Assembly: GCA_036023115.1 (NCBI GenBank)
Contig: JAYKKT010000046.1
Location: 5,917,001 to 5,981,000, forward strand
Direction: 5' to 3'
DNA from: Brasenia schreberi
Lineage: Eukaryota > Streptophyta > Magnoliopsida > Nymphaeales > Cabombaceae
DNA: 64,000 nucleotides
Within the stretch, counting starts at the first letter, position 1, and each line of letters opens with the position of its first letter. Below the pieces are notes generated by a model, which saw only the letters and a list, made by a program, of their open reading frames with translations, did no database searches and had not been told where the DNA came from. The position numbers and the translations under genes were made by a program. Below, one piece after another: positions 13,601 to 24,656 of this stretch.

Positions 13601-14559
13601 TTCCAACATTCAGGTGCTGATACTTCAGACTTGAGTGAAAATTCTCTTTATATTTGAAATTGTCCACGTGCGATTACTGTGTGCAGTAGCTTTTATTACG
13701 TGTTCTAGTCCTATCTAGCTTCTCCCATCACTTCAACTTCCACTCTTCCAAATCTTAAATCTTCTTTGCTCCTTTTTACAAGTATGTTTTCAGGCTACAA
13801 TCTTTTCTATTAAACTTTTTAAGCACATTTTCATCTTGCAGATGGTTTATTAGTGGGTTATTGTTTTTACTGTTGAACTTGGTACACTGCTGCACTTTAT
13901 TTTAGTATACTAAGCTTGTCTTGCTTCAGTTTCACATGCTTGAGAATCTTGTTAATTTTTCCAATGAAAAGTTCATATTTTGTTACTTTTCAAGGAATCA
14001 TTAATGAAGGCATTTTGCTGATTTAAGCAAGGGACTTCTAGTAGGATATTATTGACTTAAAGATGAAGGGTTGTTAACCTGACTCTGGTAGTTGAATTTT
14101 ATAATCGCGTAGGTCCGTAGTAGGAAAGGAAGACTGGTTTCATGTCTGGGAGTATCTATAAGTTCTATAATTTTTTAGTATGAAAAGTTGGCTGAGTTGG
14201 CGTTAAATATTCATTCTTTGTCTCTTGGTTTCTTCTGGTCATCGATCTGCTCGTGAGCTTGTCTTGAACTTGAAGACTCTTGGATGCACACCTTTTAATT
14301 GACTTGACAATTACTGTATGAAAGCCCAACTTTTTGTTTAATTTGCATTTTATTGGTCTGTCTTGTGCTCTTAATGATATTGAAGGTGTATCTTGTTCAG
14401 GGGTGGGTGATTCTACGTGATACGTCATCGAACATTGAAATGGCTAGACCTTTTGCCACAAACATGAAATGGGATGCACGCATGGTAGAAATAGAAACTG
14501 ATAATGAAGAGAGACTCCTCATCTGCCAAAAGCCTCTCATCAAGAAGCAAGCATACTAG
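4688..14559 (+). CDS. QUA2-like: QUASIMODO2/TSD2-type pectin methyltransferase (complete, 8 exons)
   Basis: Coding exons: 4688-5454, 5693-5825, 6057-6297, 6952-7177, 7303-7478, 7633-7936, 8787-8925, 14401-14559. All have GT-AG borders and join in frame to 714 aa. The product belongs to the plant putative methyltransferase (DUF248) family, clade QUA2/TSD2-QUL. These are Golgi type II membrane proteins needed for homogalacturonan methyl-esterification and cell adhesion. Visible parts: a basic/Ser-rich cytosolic N-terminus starting MSRPLQRG; one membrane anchor at about residues 101-127; the SAM-binding motif [15 protein letters not shown] at about 304; [27 protein letters not shown]; a second methyltransferase-like half with [14 protein letters not shown] sequence; and the C-terminal LLICQKP. 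The start is the MS-PLQRG methionine shared with family members; an upstream in-frame ATG at 4,655 lies before the predicted acceptor. Intron 7 (8,926-14,400) is expanded by an antisense LINE; the rest of that intron, including 13,094-14,400, shows no gene. Whether it is QUA2 itself or a QUL paralogue is not settled. Confidence 0.93.
10185..11930 (-). pseudogene. RTE LINE reverse transcriptase, broken C-terminus
   Basis: The frame continues the element after the frameshift near 11,935. RT blocks are visible in order: the [11 protein letters not shown] block, the [13 protein letters not shown] block, [26 protein letters not shown] and the catalytic [13 protein letters not shown]. The end ([24 protein letters not shown]) results from a roughly 40-bp tandem duplication at about 10,193-10,258 that replaces the normal MFYGSECW block and ends the frame. 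The remaining C-terminal region ([26 protein letters not shown]) persists at 9,829-10,165 in other frames. The upstream methionine is incidental; in an intact element this would be one polyprotein. Confidence 0.88.
11765..12958 (-). CDS. RTE LINE apurinic-type endonuclease region (frameshifted at its end)
   Basis: The frame starts [13 protein letters not shown] about 115 nt after the 5' end of the element. After an N-terminal extension of about 90 residues it shows the AP-endonuclease fold signatures of RTE LINEs in order: [49 protein letters not shown] and the terminal [13 protein letters not shown] with its catalytic His. The enzyme would nick target DNA for target-primed reverse transcription. 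From about 11,940 the frame slips in an A-rich stretch (QRKE instead of the K/R-rich continuation seen in the copy at 46.7 kb), so its last roughly 58 residues are out-of-frame sequence. Confidence 0.85.
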   Translation of the reverse strand: MDYKNYEHCFGASPPSDVLQSSNAVRSKQGPLHFRPNVVNQLQRGFPHHERVWVKKLVPLHCRPNVVKNFQRGSPHVDYGQMRGIRKLVLDNKIRIGFWNIGTLSGKLMEVVDTMIRRKIHILCLQETKWVGEKAKEIEDTGFKLWYSGKEKARNGVGIIINKDLKECVVDIQRYGDQIMTLKLVLGVEVLNIVCAYAPQVGLEDSIKTVFWEEFDKVFQKIPQREMIYLGGDLNGHVGKEALGYQGIHGNFGYGDINEEGREILNFAMSFDLFIVNTIFKKRDEYLITYKSGLSQIQIDYFICRKKDRVCCEDCKVIPGESLTTQHRLLVMDLQIKNGQRKECIELFGLNGGTSKARKKIYLNRKSFKEMFGIMLAHPLICGTIWLYILGKWRKMC

Positions 14560-16821
14560 GGAGGCGTATGTTGCATATTTATGTTGATTCTTTGAAAACC
14601 TTTTGGAAGATATAAGTCGTTGATTTTCAGTGGTAGTTCAGAATTATACAGTTCACCAAAGAACGGACCTGAAAATATGAGGTTTAGGACATCAAAGGTT
14701 TGTCCAGAAGAGATCGCAAGAAGAGGTTTCAGTGTAGAACCTGAGGAACCGTAAGGTTTCCTCGGATTGTAACTTGTGCAGTTTGAAGGTCATGATATCG
14801 ATAATGTAATTTTCCTTTTATTATGATACAGGAAGTTCTCATAGAAAATGATGAGATTCTTATCAATGTTACTGAATAATGAACGATGTATTGACATTCA
14901 TAAAAAGTTAATGTATGATATTCGTATACAGCTACTATCTTCTGCTCGTTCCTGTTGCACTTGATATATCTGATGTAGCTTTTTGTATCGCAAAAGATGG
15001 GACGAAGCTCACTGACGACTCTGAAACTTTCACCTAGCTAGTTCAAAACCTTCGGTTTTGGCACCTAGCAATCTTCAAATTTCTGCATTGCCACTGGATG
15101 CTCCCGTGTATAGATGCCCCTCCATTTCTAGTGTGAACATAGAAATGTAGCAGCATGGCTTCAACCATTCTTTTCTTTTATAAGGATTTCAGGTGCCGGC
15201 CACCCCAATTTCAGTCACGCCCCCTTGATAAAGTTTACCTGGCCAAAGGGGGAGGAGCACACACGCATAAGAAATCAACATGGCTGGAAAAGCCCATCGA
15301 ACAGGTGAATTGCTGTGGCCACCACCCCTCGGTGAGAAGGGTGGATACACTACCAACACTGGAATCAGCTGCCCAGCAGTCGGAATTAGTTCTGCTTGCT
15401 GCAAGTGCCGAATGCTTCCTTTGCTTGAGGGCATCCTTAATACTATGCTGCTGACAAGCCACCATTGCCCATTCAGGGTAACATTACTTGTCTACTGCTG
15501 GACGTTTTATTAACCTGCTAAGCACTCAAAAATGCAGTTACAAAACCTGATTTCATTGCTGTCACTTCTGCACGTCCATCAAAAATAGATCATTTAGGGA
15601 GCACAAGCGAGTGAAGAGAAGCCTTAAACCATGAGTTCAACTATCAACATTGCTCGGCCATTTCACCAAACTGGCCGAAGACGCGGAGTTAAGATTGACC
15701 GAGTTCAATCCTCTCTGGCACGAGCTTCCCTGACCTTGAAAGGTGAGGAGACAATCAAGGCAGGGTGACCATATACCATTTTTTTGGTTTACTTCAATGA
15801 GGGTTCGATCGACGTTATAAATAGACAGACCAACCCAGGTTTGAAGCCTTTGATTTTTTTTGCACGACCATACTGGCCCATACACGACACATGCATCGTT
15901 ATAACGAAGGCCGATCTGGTTAGGCCCAGATATGGTTTTCACTGGTTCAGTCAGACCACAACGAAAGTCAATTAAGTTTCACCTGCGCCCAAGTTAAACC
16001 AGTATAGATCCGGCTTGTACTGACAGACTGACCGACCCAGACAAACTATCCAGATTTGAAAGCAAGAACGCAGATCTGAATTTATGTTTAGGTTAACTCA
16101 ATACTAGATCCAAGCAGCATCTGCCTTTGATTAATGAATCCTGTGTCAGGTTCGTAATTGGGTTTCTAGTCCAATAAACTCTGGGTTGGATACTCAATCA
16201 AAACTTAGTGATGTCTGGGTACAGTATGTCTTGTTGTAACAGCCACCTGACCCATTGGACAACCCTTTTCCTTTTAGTAAGGCTCCCTGTGGTCATTAGG
16301 GCCGGGAAACAAACTGAGCCTTGACTCGGTTCAGCCTGTGCCCTTGTTTTATGATCTACCCAAACCCAAAGCCCAGGCTCGCTTATTGTGTCCTACAAGA
16401 TAAACGTGGAAGCTGTACTCTCTTTACCTCACCTAAGCTAACCCGTTTCACATGTTTAAAAGACCATGTGAAATGGTGAAACTTTTTGAATTTTTATGTT
16501 AAACTGTTTTAAAAGTAACGTTTTTGAATAAAATGAGCAATATTTTAATGATAATGTTATTATATTTAAATTTTGGTGAGCTCGGTCACTACGCATGGTT
16601 TCTTGCATGCTCGGCTTGCCTTAAATGTACAAACAAGCTAAACATGAAAATGCAGTTTAAGTTGATGAAGGATCCACACGAATCCCTTGTTTGGTTGGAT
16701 TATTAACCGGATATGCTTCACGAATTTGCTTCATAATGGAAGTTCACGGCAGCTGCTCCTATTTGCCAAGACACCAAAACAATAAGTAATTTATATTAAT
16801 TGTGTAGAACTTTAGTAAATC
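14560..16821. other. Intergenic region downstream of the methyltransferase gene
   Basis: It contains the 3' UTR (AT-rich, with AATAAT-like signals near 14,873) and then mixed-composition DNA. Several short open frames at 15,155-15,975 overlap on both strands and show no recognisable domain. I see no gene here. Confidence 0.6.
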
Positions 16822-16916
16822 CCGACCTTAGCTCAGTTGGTAGAGCGGAGGACTGTAGTTGGAACATTCCCAGCAGATGATCCTTAGGTCGCTGGTTCGG
16901 AATCCGGCAGGTCGGA
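16822..16916 (+). tRNA. tRNA-Tyr (GTA) with intron; possibly defective
   Basis: The acceptor arms CCGACCT / AGGTCGG pair perfectly, with discriminator A at 16,916. The D arm GCTC AGTTGGTA GAGC is normal. Anticodon GTA lies at 16,855-16,857 in a GAGGA/TCCTT stem. A 21-nt intron (16,859-16,879) follows position 37, as in plant nuclear tRNA-Tyr genes. The T arm reads GCTGG TTCGGAAT CCGGC: the loop has 8 nt instead of 7 because of an extra G. That extra base is unusual and could abolish function, so this may be a tRNA pseudogene. The gene stands alone between repeats. Confidence 0.88.
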
Positions 16917-18380
16917 ATTTTCAGTTTTATATTTTAAATTTTACACTTTATTTTTAGGAGATTCCCACCGCCTTTTTTTCATAAGTCTGTATGCATTTTA
17001 CCATTTTTAAAATATTTGTATAAGATGCTGGTTCTGCTCATATGGTCAAGGCTTGAAAAAATTCAAACGAATTTCCAACCCTATTGAAGGAGGAGTAGAT
17101 CTTCATTTCTGAGCAAGGTAACTGTGAAGAACAAGTATGCTGCTTTGCTCGTTCTTTGCTCAAAGCTCGTCTTTCACCTGTTCGAGGTATTCGTGTAACC
17201 TAGGCTATGAGAAAGTAGCTCGACCCGAAACCGCTTATCATCCAATTCAGTTTCGGTTCCCACCTTTCATGAAACTAGAACCGGTGGTTTTATGTATTTT
17301 TGTAGTAATTTAAAATCGCAAATATTTTAACAGCTTTTCTTTCAAGTGGTTTAAACCTCAAACCCACAGCTCAAAACCGACAGTTTCAGAACTGTGGGAT
17401 CGGCCCCATACCGGTTTGGCTCCAGTTTCAGGTTTAGGGTAAACCGGAACCAGAAGTTGGCCATCCGGTTTACCTGGAACCAGCCATGTCTAGTACTACT
17501 GCTCAGCCTCTACTTAACCCCAGCTTCTCAAATCCAAGAGAAAAGGAAAATAATTTTTGGAACTATGGCACCACCCAGATATGGATCGGGAAAGGTGAGC
17601 CGACGGGTGAGGACCTGGTAATTAGGTTCTGTATGATTTAAATGGTGTCTGTTTTGTCTTGCATCTTTAAACCGTCGGCCATAGTTTTATATCACATCTC
17701 TTTAGATATTAACACATAAAATGTTTGTGTATATATGCACACACACGTATTTACTCTCTACGACTGGGATGCTTGCTGCTTGAGGAGCCCCTGCATGCCC
17801 GTCATATGTTACCGATGAGACAAAAGCTGCCTCAGATAACGAAAAGATCATCAAAGATCTCTTGTATTCAAAGAAGAAAGAGCTGATCTCACCAAAAAAA
17901 TACCAGGAGATTCCTATCAGGAACTGAGAGCAAAATAATCAGAAGAATCAATCACAGAATGATGAAGGAGGCTCTCCACAGCATTTTTATTAGATAAAAC
18001 ACCTTTTCCTTTTCCTAATAGGGATCACAGAATGGTAAGTGAACCGGTTGAGTTGCTTGTAGTTTAATTACCTCGTTTTGGCTTGTCTCAAGCTTGCATG
18101 CACTTTTTAGAATCGTCAGTGCTGAATATGAACAATGTATGTTCAGAAAGGGTACGAGACAAATTCAAGAAAGGGGTTCCCAATGACACGTTTCCATTCC
18201 ATGGGGCCGGGATACCCCTCGAGAGATCCATGTTGGGCTTTGGCAGCCATGCCTTCCACAACCAACACAAATCTCTTGTTTTCGTGTCAATGTACAGGTC
18301 AATTTCGTGTCAATGTACAGGTCAATTTTGCTTTGGATACCATTATTGAAAGCATAATATGATGATTGATTTTAAATGAC
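16917..18380. other. Intergenic, includes an AACCGG-rich repeat
   Basis: About 17,215-17,480 is rich in ACCGG/CCGGTT motifs (AACCGGTGG, TACCGGTTTGG, AAACCGGAACC) and resembles the hAT-like family at 30.1, 32.7, 33.4 and 57.5 kb. At 18,283-18,330 a roughly 22-bp unit (TTCGTGTCAATGTACAGGTC) occurs twice in tandem. No gene seen. Confidence 0.5.
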
Positions 18381-18412
18381 ACTTTTACACTTAAGGACTT
18401 TATGAGAGATTG

Positions 18413-18850
18413 TTGGATTAATGTTAATTATGGTTGGGTTAATTAAACTCATGTTCATTAATAACATTTAATTCATATTGATATCCTAAATATTCAATTG
18501 ATGTATCATGAATAATGTGAAAGTCTTAAAGTGTAAAGAATCACATGTGAGGGACTTGTGCACCCACATATCTTTTTATATAGTTGGTAGCTCGTGAACC
18601 TTAATTCAAAGAGCTTGGGGAGGATATGCTAGACCACATGCGTGTCGAGCTTGGGCATGGGTTTGAAAATTGTCTTCGGTCTATTTTTGTACACGATTTT
18701 TTTTATCTAACGGTCAAGAATATTTAAGAAAATGGTTATGAGACGGAGAGATGTGTCGTTTGGATCGAATCTATGATCCGTGATCCAATACATAATTTAT
18801 AAATACATTATTAGGGCTCCCTAATCACTATATTTTTGCAGTAAGACAAA
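18413..18850 (+). repeat. LTR-like sequence (probable solo-LTR remnant), copy A
   Basis: Begins TGTTGGATTAATG, contains a roughly 420-bp stretch paralogous to 41,455-41,940 and ends near a TATAAATAC-type TATA box (18,795-18,805). A TG start, promoter-like core and a short U5-like region would suit a Copia LTR, but no internal retroelement domain or second LTR is visible, so the identity is tentative. Confidence 0.4.
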
Positions 18851-19073
18851 ATTATTGTTAGCACCATCAAAACTATTTTAAAAATCCTTAATAAAACAAT
18901 AAAATTACTAATATATATTTAGGTTTTTAGGTAATTTTGATAATACTGATGATGGTTTTAACTGAAGATGAAGACAGGGAAAGGTGATGAAAGGCAACGG
19001 TCAATGATATAAATGATAGAACGATGCAAGACGAGCCATTGAGTGTGACTAAGTATTGAGTATGTATTACTAC

Positions 19074-20232
19074 TTCACCTTATGGGTTAACTAACCCGTT
19101 CAACGTAGATAGGAACAGACACGATTGGAATTTGAAATACGTTGGAAAAATGGAGGTTGCTGTTCTAGTTTTTGGAATAGCCTCTCGAGATTAGAATGAG
19201 AAGAGCCACCCGGCGCAATAGCCTTTTCTGCCGCCTCTTTCCATTTTTTGGCTCTCGTCGTCAGCTCCTTTCCCTTCTTTCCTTCCATCATTTCTTTCAC
19301 TTACTCTCAATTTGGGCCCTCTCCATGTTGCTATCAATCTCCATCCCTATGCCCGTCTTCGCAAACATACCTCCAGTTGGTTCAACAACAAAGGATTAGC
19401 CCAACAGAAAGATGTCTGTGGCTGTTAGAGGATCTTCCAGACAGGGGTTGATTTTCATGGCCGTTGTCCCTTATGCAAGACAAAATACATAAACTTCATG
19501 CATGTAAAACTTTTTGGTGGTTGATGGTGTCCTTTCTAATTACACGAGTGAGTTTGTAGTCATTTCCTGCTACCCGAAAATCAAGGTACTCTACGTAGTA
19601 CATGCTTCGAGAAGAGTTTTTGCAATTTGCTTTAATGCTGTGCGAGGTGAGGGTCCTAAGTTCCAGGAGTTTTATATAATAGGTTGTTTTCGTCTAAGAG
19701 ATTTCTCTAATTGTTTATTGGTGAGGTATACCACCTTTATCTGGAAGCCCAAAACACCCCGTTGTTGCAACCACATCCGCCGACTGTCGGGGTAAAGCTC
19801 TCCCACCACGTTTTCTGGTTGAGATATTTTCTTATGGGGAGCAAGTCCCGAGGCAATTAAACCAACCAAACTTTGGTGCAATTTCTCCAAATTATCAATG
19901 AGAAAAATGTACTTAAAAAATTATACCAGCAGTTCGTCGGCTGTTATGCAAAAACAACACACCATCACCAACCATGAGTGTGTTAAATCCTTAGAAGTAT
20001 ATAAATCCTTTGAAGTATATGCATAATAAATCAATATGCAATAAATATAAACATATACCTCAATCAACAATAGCCGCCGATCCAAAATAGGTTATAAACA
20101 AACTTCATGAAAAACAAAAATAAAAGCAATAATCAAAAAATAACTTATTTATGTAAGTCACTCTTCTAAACTTCTCTTAGATAAATCAGAGTACATACGG
20201 CTACCAACGCCTTCCTCCTAAGATAAAAATAC
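19074..20232. other. Inverted block relative to copy B
   Basis: This block is the reverse complement of about 42,098-43,391, while the flanks on both sides match copy B in direct orientation. Left breakpoint: TCACCTTATGGGT at 19,076 pairs with ACCCATAAGGTGA at 43,378-43,390. Right breakpoint: CCTTCCTCCTAAGATAAAA near 20,210 pairs with TTTTATCTTTGGAAGAAGG near 42,105. Sequence at 18,850-19,073 and 20,233-20,345 has no counterpart in B. Either copy could carry the derived orientation. Confidence 0.85.
19100..19990 (-). pseudogene. UGT85-type glycosyltransferase pseudogene fragment (copy A)
   Basis: The minus strand holds the last-exon region of a UGT85 gene: an acceptor-like site before GTATGTTTGCG at 19,370, GIGMEIDSN, then a frameshift, MKEMMEGKKGKEL, KKWKEAAEKAIAPGGSSHSN. 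Farther on (19,930-19,990) a very decayed end of the PSPG-box exon is recognisable by comparison with 42,361-42,441. The rest of the gene is absent. It is paralogous to the fragment at 42,361-43,316 but lies inside the inverted block and is more damaged. Non-functional. Confidence 0.8.
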
Positions 20233-21388
20233 ATAATGGATTGAGTCAACCCATATGAATATAGGTTGTCCAACCCAAATCTCATGTTTAAATCCCTAAG
20301 TATATAGTTTGTACCCCCTCTCTTTCTCTCTCTATTTTGTTTGGCCCATCACCAGTAACTGTGAGCGGGTGATGTACAATGGTGTTGGCGAGCTATAGAT
20401 AATGGCAATACAATGGACGTCGGCATTCGATAGCGTGAAGAGGTTAGGTATCCGTATTAGTATGTTGATTATTGTATTAGTTTAGGTATTGATGTTTTTT
20501 TAGTTACTCATATTGGTTTTGTGTTTAAATTAATTTCTTTCAAGTTCTATCTGTCTTTGTATCGATTTGCTTCTATATCTCATTTTTTTCTCATTTTTGT
20601 TTAGCTTATTTTCTTTGATGTTGTGAATCTGTAAACTATATGTTTGATGAAATGTTTCAACGAGATGTTGAGACCTATTTAGTGAGAACTAGAATTTCTT
20701 TTTGTTTCGTTATGGTTGATGAAATTCTTGGTTCATGTTTGTTTCATATATAAGTTCAAACATTAGATGAAGACTAATTCGAAATTTTACCAACTTTTTC
20801 TGATGATATACTTTTTAGTTGGTTGGTATTGTATTTATATTTATTCATGTAAATTTATCTTTCTATTATTTTTTTAATAATAAGCTCTCGTACCATATAC
20901 CCCATATCCTAGTACTGTACTTATATCCATGCAACATAGGTTTCTAAGAAAATGGTTTTACTTAGGTATGGTAAACTGAATCAGCCCTTTTGGTTTCTCA
21001 TTTCAGTTTGAGTCGCAATTCGAAAGCATAATATTAAAAAAGAAAAAGTAAAATTCTTTAAAAACACAATAAAAAAAGTGGCTGAAAGCAATTTGAACAA
21101 CGGTTCTGGTTGATGGAAGCAGAACCGCATTTGGTTCCAGTTCTAGGTCTGATTTGATGGTTTCCCAACACGATATGATTCCGATTGAAACTGTCGGTCT
21201 ATATCTAAACCAAACGTGTCGAGTTTTACAAAGAAAAGAAACAGTAATTGCAGGTGTTTGCCATATATGTGGAAAGGAATAGTCTTGAAGGTTACTTGTA
21301 TTCGATTTGTCTGTGCAACTAGTGCTTTGCGTTTCAATATTCCCTTAATTAATAGCGAGTGGAATGCTTCTAAACGGTTGATTAAATA
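20233..21388. other. Duplicated non-coding stretch (paralogous to 43,510-44,579)
   Basis: Matches copy B in direct orientation (for example TATTAGTATGTTGATTATT, TTTGATGAAATG). About 21,080-21,210 has GGTTCTGGTT-type motifs like the AACCGG family. The ATTAAATA at 21,381-21,388 is the left target duplication of the adjacent RTE. No gene seen. Confidence 0.55.
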
Positions 21389-23904
21389 ACAACAACAACA
21401 ACTAAACCTTTTCCCATACTAGACGGGGTTGGCTACATAGATTTTTTGTTTCTACAAAGCCTTATTGGTGCCACTTCGAATTAGTTTCTAATAACCTCAT
21501 TATGTATACGGTCTTTCATTATATAACCACTCATCTATCTCAACATCTTCATTTCCGTCACAAAGATCTTTTGTACATGTTTGATGATAAATTGCTCAAC
21601 ACTCAGTACCATAAAACATGATAGGTCTAATTGTTGTTCTATAATATTTATCTTTTAACTTTAATGATATCTTTTTATCATAAAGAATACATGATGCTCC
21701 TATCCATTTTAACCAATTTGCATTAATTGTATGCATAACATCTCAATCAATTTATCCGTCACTCTCAAAAACTGACCCTAGGTACTTAAACCTATCCTTT
21801 TAAGGGATGCAATATGTGTCAGTTTTAATTTTTATGTCATCTGAAGTAACCAAATGCTAAACTTAAATTCCATATATTCTGTTTTTGTTCTACTAAGTTG
21901 AAAGCCTTTACTTTGTAATGTTTCTCTCAGTAGTTTCAATTTTCTATTAACTTTTTCCTTAGACTCCTCCACTAACAGTATGATATCTGCAAATAACATA
22001 CACCAAGGTACTTCATCTTGAATATGTTTTGTTAATTCATCAATCACCATTATAAATAAGTATGGATTTAAAGTTGATCTTTGATGTAATCCAATATTAA
22101 CTCCAAAGAAGTCTGTCATTTCTTCATGAGTCCTCCCACATATTTTTGCACAATCGTGCATGCCTCTTAGAAAGTTTATGTATGTCAATGGGATACATCT
22201 TTTTTTCAAGGTTCTCCAAACAATATCCCTTGATATCCTATCGTAAGCTTTTTCTAGATCATATAAATGTCATTTTTTTTGCATTGAAATATTTCATAAG
22301 ATGTCTCAAAAGGTGAGTTGCTTCAACAATAGATCTTCTTAACATGAATCCAAATTGGTTCTCTATTGTACTTGATACTTGTCTTAACCTACGTTCCATA
22401 ATTCTTTTCCATAATTTCATAGTATGGCTCATTAACTTGATAACTCGATAATTCGTATAATTCTGAATGTCTCCCTTGTTCTTGTAAATGGATATAAGTA
22501 TGCTCGCTCTTCATTCTTTGGAGATCTTTTGGTTTCTCTATATTTCATTAAATAGTCTTTTAAGCCAATTGATTTGTGTCTCTCCTATGATCTTCCAAAC
22601 TTCTATAGAAATATTGTATGGTACTACATATTTACCACCCTTAATATATTTAAGAGTCTCTTTAACTTCATTCTTTTAAATATGTCAGTAGAAATTGTAG
22701 TTTATATACTTTTCTGATTTAGTTTTTTGAAGCTAATACTAACATCTTTATTTTTATTAAAAAACTTATCAAAATAGTTTTTTATTTATTTTATATCATC
22801 ATTCGCCACTAGAATTTTCTCATCCTTATTTTTGATGCATTTAACATAATTAAGATCATCAGTTTTCTTATCTCTAGCCCTATCTATTTTAAAAATATCC
22901 CTTTTATCCTCTTTTGAGTTGAGTTTTTTTAAATAAATCATCCCAAATTTTAGTTTTAACTTCAATGACAGCCTTTTTCGTTTCTTTCTTTGCTTTCTTA
23001 TAAGTTTCTAAAGTTTCATTAGTCTTCTTAGCCTAATGTAATTTGTAACATGCCCTCTTTGGCTTGATTTTATTGTGTACCACTTCACTCCACCACCAAG
23101 ATTTTTTTTTGTGATGGTACACCTCCTTTAGATTCACCTAACACATCTTTCGCCCCTTTCCAAATATGTATAGCCATATTGTTCTACAAATCACAAAGTG
23201 TACCAACATAATTTCAAGCTTCTCTTTGAAGGACTTTTTATTTAAATAAACCTTTTTTCTCGCTTTTAAGATTCTACCATTTGGTCCCAATAGGTCAATG
23301 TGCTCTAAGAATGAAGGACCACGGAGGAAAATGGAGCTGTAGGAAGATAACTCCTTAACTAACTCTACTTATGAATGCCAAAAGCATCTACCAAATCTTG
23401 GAAATTAAAAACCAGCCAATCAGCTTTAGCAGCTACACTTTCACGCAGCTGAACTCCAAAACAGATAAACAGGTCTGCGCCACCTGGTCGGCGGGCCTGA
23501 ATAACCAAGACGGAAAGGGAAAAAAGATTACTGAAAACTCCACAAAGAAAGCCCATAGAAATCCTTTAAATCCGTCGGTGGCAAAAGACAGCTATTCAAC
23601 AAAGTATATAAACATGAAAATCTTCCGCAAAGCAGTAGCAATAACAAAAAGGAACGCATACATGCCTTGGGCATGAAGACAACAGAAGGGCAAATAACTT
23701 TTGGCAGCTCGTCTACAACTAAGTTATTTATCATTTTAGTCATGAGGCGAGCAACACAGTAGGGGAGATTGAACAAGAACAGATGGAGACAGGATTTGCC
23801 TTTTTTATCGTAAAAAAATATTATGTGGAAAGATTTTGCATTCAGGTCCGTGCAAGCTATGCTAAACAATTATCCATTTTTCACCTCTAATTTCATAACT
23901 AAAA
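21389..23904 (-). mobile_element. Decayed RTE LINE, copy A, with a foreign 550-bp insert
   Basis: A 5'-truncated RTE with the (TTG)n tail at the left. The RT region survives in pieces, best at 21,832-22,209 (NIGLHQRSTLNPYLF, MLFADIILLVEE: the catalytic FADD is changed to FADI). Flanks TTGATTAAATA (21,378) and TTCATTAAATG (23,905) are a worn target duplication, clearer in copy B (44,569 / 46,748). Both copies share the insertion, so it predates the segmental duplication. Copy A alone carries the insert at 23,318-23,870. Confidence 0.85.
23318..23870 (-). other. Unidentified insert in the RTE of copy A, minus-strand open frames
   Basis: In copy B the RTE reads straight from TGTGCTCT to CCATTTTT across about 10 nt; in copy A those points are about 550 bp apart. 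The inserted DNA has higher GC than the RTE. It contains minus-strand frames of 63 aa (23,365-23,556, ending DLVDAFGIHK) and 113 aa (23,528-23,869, with a Leu-rich segment FLLLLLLCG). I recognise no family. It could be captured or retroposed host sequence, or an unknown transposon; no clear target duplication or inverted repeats are visible. Confidence 0.5.
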
Positions 23905-24656
23905 GTTCATTAAATGACACTTGTCAAGAAAAACTTGAATGGGATGCGACTGGTGCTTTGTGTTTCTTATTAAAAGCAATCAAATGAAGCTGCCAAAATG
24001 TTTGGCATATATATTCAAGGTCAATGCCCCAAGCAATATGAGTATAAAAAATATCTTGTGTATCATATTTTTCATAATTCAAATTTTGAAATTATATTCG
24101 TGACACCCAAAAGAAGACATGAGTGAATAGGTGTTAGCATAGAGATATCTAATTTTCCTATATATACATATGCCCACAATGACACCTACTCATTCATCAA
24201 TACCAATTGCTTTTGTGTAGTATGAATATAATAAAAATGACTTTCGTGCTTTTTCAAAACTTATAAATTTTAAAATTTCACTTGTACCACCCAAAAGTAA
24301 GGAATGAATAAGACCCAATTTAATTTGACTCTATGGCCACACATGAGGGACTTCCAGCCACCAAATACAAGAGTTAATTAAAGCAATGGTTCCACACAGG
24401 CAAACAACACACGAGGGACTTCCAATCATCATGCATCAACGCTTATTGAAACGTCTCCTCCTACATGACACGCTGGGAAGAAACACAGGACATCAGTTGC
24501 ACATAGAAACAGAGATAATAGTGAATGGATGAAAGTGATTGCCTCCAGTACTAGTAGTTTTGAAAATCCATGTAGGGCAACTATGACCCCATGCGTTTAC
24601 CTTTGTGGTCATACGATAAGAAAGACAACCTATAATACGAAGAGAAAGGCTGATTT
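23905..24656. other. 3' flank of UGT copy A
   Basis: Non-coding, AT-rich, paralogous to 46,748-47,505. It includes the likely 3' UTR of the minus-strand UGT gene near 24,540-24,656. Nothing else recognised. Confidence 0.5.
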
